A DNA stretch of 9,319 nucleotides from Candidatus Heimdallarchaeota archaeon (GTDB lineage: Archaea > Asgardarchaeota > Heimdallarchaeia > JABLTI01), in NCBI GenBank assembly GCA_030671945.1, contig DAOVHJ010000075.1, forward strand, positions 1 to 9,319. The letters run 5' to 3'. The notes under the pieces were generated by a model. The model was not told the origin of the DNA. It searched no databases and saw only the letters and a list, made by a program, of their open reading frames with translations. Both the position numbers and the translations under genes were made by a program. The stretch's first letter is position 1. The number at the start of each line of letters is the position of its first letter. This document shows, piece by piece, positions 6,809 through 9,319 of the stretch.

Positions 6809-6860
6809 ATGATTAAAGCAAATTATCCATAGTAAATCATGTTAAAGGAATGAACTAACA

Positions 6861-7592
6861 GTGCTAATCCACAAATATCGAACCACAAGGTCTCTCAAAA
6901 TTTGTTACTGGGGGCCTAGTATGGCTGGGAAAACATTCACTGTAACTGCCATAAAAGTAATGAAGTCTTTAGAGGATCCGAAAAGTGTTTTCGATTTTGT
7001 AACTGTTAAAGATCAGGAAACTGGGAAAACTGTTTTCTTTGACCAAGCTGTTTTTGGTTTTGGTGCAAAACCTGAATCTGATGAATTTCTATTTAAAATT
7101 CATGTTTTTACAACAGCAGGACAAAGAAGACTAAAAGAAACAAGGAAAGTTGTTCTCCAAGGAATTCATGGTTTAGTGTTAGTTGTCGATGCTGATTTAG
7201 ATAATTGGGATGAAAACATTTGGTCTTTACAAGAGCTCAAAGAGCTAAAAGGTGAGGACATTAAAGAGCAAAAAATTCCGTATACTGTTTTTGTAAATAA
7301 ACAAGATCTTCCTTGGGGCACAAAAATCTCACATAGACATGTCAAACAATTATTTGATGCAGCAGATGTTTCAGATCTTTTCCCCAATTTAGAAGGAAAT
7401 GTATTTAGTGGTTCTTGCCAACAAGCCAGAGCTGATTTGAAAGACCTTCTAAAGAATACCCCAAAAGACATTATTCTTAGTTCTGAAGGTTATTTTAAAA
7501 GGGAATTTAGACCGGATTCATTTAGTCCTTTGATGAAATCAATGGAAGATATCGTGAAACAGATTCTTAAGAAGGAGTTTTCCAGCAGTTAA
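6861..7592 (+). CDS. MglA/Rup-like small GTPase
   Basis: The product is a 243-residue Ras-superfamily GTPase of the prokaryotic MglA/Rup branch. G1 is GPSMAGKT (18-25); MglA has GPGLSGKT. G3 reads FTTAGQRRL (83-91), where Thr84 takes the place of the usual Asp, as in MglA's YTVPGQ. The following RKVVLQGIHGLVLVVDAD (95-112) matches MglA's pattern of a helix leading into the VxFVADS strand. G4 is NKQD (146-149) and G5 GSC (184-186). About 45 extra C-terminal residues include helical SMEDIVKQILKKEF. No lipidation signal is seen. The start is GTG 6861, with AAGGA 11 bases upstream; no ATG is available in frame after the stop at 6843. In bacteria MglA sets cell polarity and contacts MreB actin and motility machines. 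Last gene of the actin cluster, it is the likely regulatory switch of that set. Confidence 0.88.
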   Translation: MLIHKYRTTRSLKICYWGPSMAGKTFTVTAIKVMKSLEDPKSVFDFVTVKDQETGKTVFFDQAVFGFGAKPESDEFLFKIHVFTTAGQRRLKETRKVVLQGIHGLVLVVDADLDNWDENIWSLQELKELKGEDIKEQKIPYTVFVNKQDLPWGTKISHRHVKQLFDAADVSDLFPNLEGNVFSGSCQQARADLKDLLKNTPKDIILSSEGYFKREFRPDSFSPLMKSMEDIVKQILKKEFSSS

Positions 7593-7613
7593 GACACTTA
7601 GTAACTTGTATGG

Positions 7614-7671
7614 AAAATCATGTTTTTTTGTAATAATAGGTAGTTATTTGTAGGTGTTTTGACATGATTTT
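7614..7671. repeat. 9-bp inverted repeat around a T-tract, possible terminator region
   Basis: AAAATCATG (7614-7622) and CATGATTTT (7663-7671) are perfect inverted copies with 40 bases between. T7 directly follows the left arm (7623-7629) and a T5 run ends the right arm. T-tracts of this kind act as archaeal terminators, here for the actin cluster ending at 7592. The long loop makes a stable hairpin less certain; the arms could instead be paired operator half-sites for the helicase promoter. Confidence 0.4.
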
Positions 7672-7714
7672 TGCTTAGAAAATACTATATTTATATTTAA
7701 AGAGGTCTAAAAAG

Positions 7715-7723
7715 TATATAAAT
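7715..7723 (+). promoter_or_regulatory. TATA box for the helicase gene
   Basis: TATATAAAT, preceded by an A-rich BRE-like stretch (CTAAAAAG), is the best archaeal promoter in the window. Transcription would start near 7742-7747, leaving a leader of about 40 bases with the SD core GGTG (7775-7778) five bases before GTG 7784. A weaker TATA-like element lies at about 7686-7700. Confidence 0.6.
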
Positions 7724-7783
7724 AGAAAACGTTCGACAAGAAGCTGAGCTCTTATTTATTTAGTTAAAAGAAGGGGTGCGTAA

Positions 7784-9319
7784 GTGTTGTTCAAGAGATT
7801 CTTCGCTTGGTTAAGAAAGATTTTCGGAAGAAAGAAACAAGAAGTCGTCATAGAAGAAGCACCTGTTGAAGTTGTAAAAGAAGATGTAATAGATATTACA
7901 GAATACAGTCCTGATGTCTTCGAAGTTGAAGAAGGGGAACTTTTCGGGGAACAACAAGAACTTGAACAACAAGTAAGAGATCTTAAGAAAACAAAAGAAG
8001 ATGCCTTGTCTATTGGAGAGATTCTTGATCATTTATCTTCAGAAGAAGACATTTTCCAGGCTTTGGGTGCCGATGATTTCTGGAATGCAACTGGTTATTG
8101 TGATACAGTACGAGAGAAGTTCAAGAAAGCTAGATCTGACAAAGATGAAGAACAACAGCTTAGGCATTTTTGGCACACAAATAAAATGTATATGCGTTCA
8201 GTTGAAGCTTATAGAGACTCTATTGCGAGAAGTGATATGCTAAGAGCAAGAGTTATGCTACTTAACATTCGTATGATATATGATGTTTTAATTGAAATGC
8301 ATCGTTTAAATCAAAAAGTCATTCCAAAACCCCAGACTTTAGATGTCGAAATGCGAAAAGAATATGTCAAAGACGTTCTTGTTGAAATTTTAGAAAAAAA
8401 TAGATTTCCTTTAAGTATAAAAGAAATCCTTTCCGAAGTAAAGAAAGGGGAAAGAAAATCAGTTCTTGAACTTTTAACTGAAGAATCAATTCAATTCTAT
8501 ATTCAATCTCTCGTTGATGATGAATTCATCAAAAGGGTTGAACGTATTATTGAATATGCTCCGCCCCCACTACCGAATATTTCTCCTGAAATGAGAGAAC
8601 TCATTCCTGAAAAGATTTACGAAGATTCATTTACTCCGGACGTAAAGATGTATCGTAGAGAGGATATTGGAAGAGAGGAACTTTCTGCTCTTTTTCCACC
8701 AGAAATTTACAAAGGATTACAGGAAAAAGGGTTCTATCGTATTGAAGATGTTCAGGGGCGACTCGAAGAATTAGAAAAAATTCTTCTCGAAGAGTTGCAA
8801 TTTGAACCTGATATGACAACTATCTCAATTGGGATTCTCAGTGAAAGACTTGGTCGGCTTGATGGTATACAACAAACTGAGGTTGATGAGAGATCATTAC
8901 TCGACAGAAGAAAACAAGAACTTTTAGCAGAAGCTGCTGACGTTGAAACAGTTGAAGATGTAAAAGAAGAGTTTGATGAAAAGAGAGAAGAATTCTATCA
9001 GATTGTACATCAAGATATTATTAATTCACCTATTCCGCGTCCTTATCAATTAGAAGCTTACTACATGTTTAAGGGAGATAATTATAATGCGAGTATAATA
9101 GATTCACCAACTGGTTCTGGAAAAACTCTAATGGGTATGATGTGTATTCAAGATTTCTTAAGAACCTTGAGAACAGATGAATCAATTTTGATTGTTGTCC
9201 CCACTCAAAATTACCAGTCTCAATGGGTTGATTCTATTTGTTTCAATGAAATTGGTTTGCAAATATCACCATCCTTTGTGTTTTCAGGAACAATAACTCA
9301 ACTTGAAAATTTCATAACC
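7784..9319 (+). CDS. Superfamily-2 DNA/RNA helicase, XPB-like core, 3' end outside window
   Basis: The frame is open for 512 codons from GTG 7784 to the last base, so only the N-terminal part is seen. The helicase core begins at about residue 416: RPYQ (419-422), Walker A PTGSGKT (442-448), and motif Ia VVPTQNYQSQW (471-481), the PT-x-QW form found in XPB/RecG-type superfamily-2 enzymes. Motif II and the second RecA domain lie beyond the edge. The first 415 residues match nothing I can name. They open with a basic, aromatic amphipathic stretch MLFKRFFAWLRKIFGRKK, then an acidic region (about 20-65), helical segments with charged coiled-coil character, a winged-helix-like segment (about 195-250), and a Pro-rich stretch near 256-262. 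GTG 7784 has the SD core GGTG five bases upstream; TTG 7787 is an alternative. It likely unwinds or remodels nucleic acid; the substrate is unknown. Confidence 0.85.
   Translation, partial: MLFKRFFAWLRKIFGRKKQEVVIEEAPVEVVKEDVIDITEYSPDVFEVEEGELFGEQQELEQQVRDLKKTKEDALSIGEILDHLSSEEDIFQALGADDFWNATGYCDTVREKFKKARSDKDEEQQLRHFWHTNKMYMRSVEAYRDSIARSDMLRARVMLLNIRMIYDVLIEMHRLNQKVIPKPQTLDVEMRKEYVKDVLVEILEKNRFPLSIKEILSEVKKGERKSVLELLTEESIQFYIQSLVDDEFIKRVERIIEYAPPPLPNISPEMRELIPEKIYEDSFTPDVKMYRREDIGREELSALFPPEIYKGLQEKGFYRIEDVQGRLEELEKILLEELQFEPDMTTISIGILSERLGRLDGIQQTEVDERSLLDRRKQELLAEAADVETVEDVKEEFDEKREEFYQIVHQDIINSPIPRPYQLEAYYMFKGDNYNASIIDSPTGSGKTLMGMMCIQDFLRTLRTDESILIVVPTQNYQSQWVDSICFNEIGLQISPSFVFSGTITQLENFIT

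Larger units (their letters stand above)
7593..7783. promoter_or_regulatory. Intergenic region with T-tract, inverted repeat and promoter
   Basis: These 191 AT-rich bases separate the actin cluster from the helicase gene. They hold a T7 tract (7623-7629), a 9-bp inverted repeat (7614-7622 with 7663-7671) and a strong TATA box (7715-7723), so the helicase is probably a separate transcription unit. No small ORF is convincing. Confidence 0.55.

Noticed and set aside
6850..6858. AAGGA followed by ATG-AAC-TAA before the GTPase gene
   Set aside because: A two-codon reading is too short to call a leader peptide; the AAGGA is better read as the SD for GTG 6861.
8001..8243. Plus-strand ORF of 80 codons
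   Set aside because: It lies wholly inside the helicase gene in another frame; the helicase frame is open for 512 codons with conserved motifs.
1..9319. CRISPR arrays, tRNA or rRNA genes, insertion sequences
   Set aside because: No regularly spaced repeats, tRNA T-loop motifs, rRNA-like stretches or transposase motifs were found on reading both strands.

Overview
The window is AT-rich and archaeal in style. It has TATA-box-like promoters, short Shine-Dalgarno (SD) sites, GTG and TTG starts, and a HypB of archaeal type. Several products look eukaryote-like: a Rab/Ras-type small GTPase, an Rpn11/CSN5-like JAMM isopeptidase, an actin-fold ATPase and a second, MglA-like GTPase. This mix is best explained by an Asgard archaeon. 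That placement is inferred from gene content only; no rRNA or tRNA is present to confirm it.

Layout. (1) 98-694 (+) encodes a small secreted, C-terminally membrane-anchored protein rich in N-glycosylation sequons. It converges on (2) a minus-strand pair, 2418-716, in which a Ras-like GTPase with a degenerate G3 motif is followed by a JAMM protease with a C-terminal beta domain. (3) 2703-3374 (+) is HypB, the GTPase that delivers nickel to [NiFe] hydrogenase, standing away from other hyp genes and converging on (4) a small unknown helical protein (3701-3414, minus). (5) After a palindrome-rich divergent promoter region, a plus-strand cluster (3928-7592) runs: ParM-like actin; ribbon-helix-helix (RHH) DNA-binding protein with a histone-H1-like lysine tail (overlapping the actin gene); helical-repeat protein with a C-terminal zinc ribbon; MglA/Rup-like GTPase. 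(6) From 7784 to the window edge, behind its own TATA box, lies the first 512 codons of a superfamily-2 helicase with a long novel N-terminal region.

The most interesting part is the 3928-7592 cluster. Actin plus overlapping RHH gene has the layout of a type II (ParM/ParR) DNA-segregation module, and the palindromes just upstream are where a parC-like centromere/operator would lie. The two added genes suggest a GTPase-controlled version: a solenoid/zinc-ribbon adaptor and a GTPase of the family that sets cell polarity in bacteria. The joint function is inference; the families and their order are seen directly. The GTPase-JAMM pair hints at a separate GTPase-regulated de-ubiquitination or de-conjugation function.
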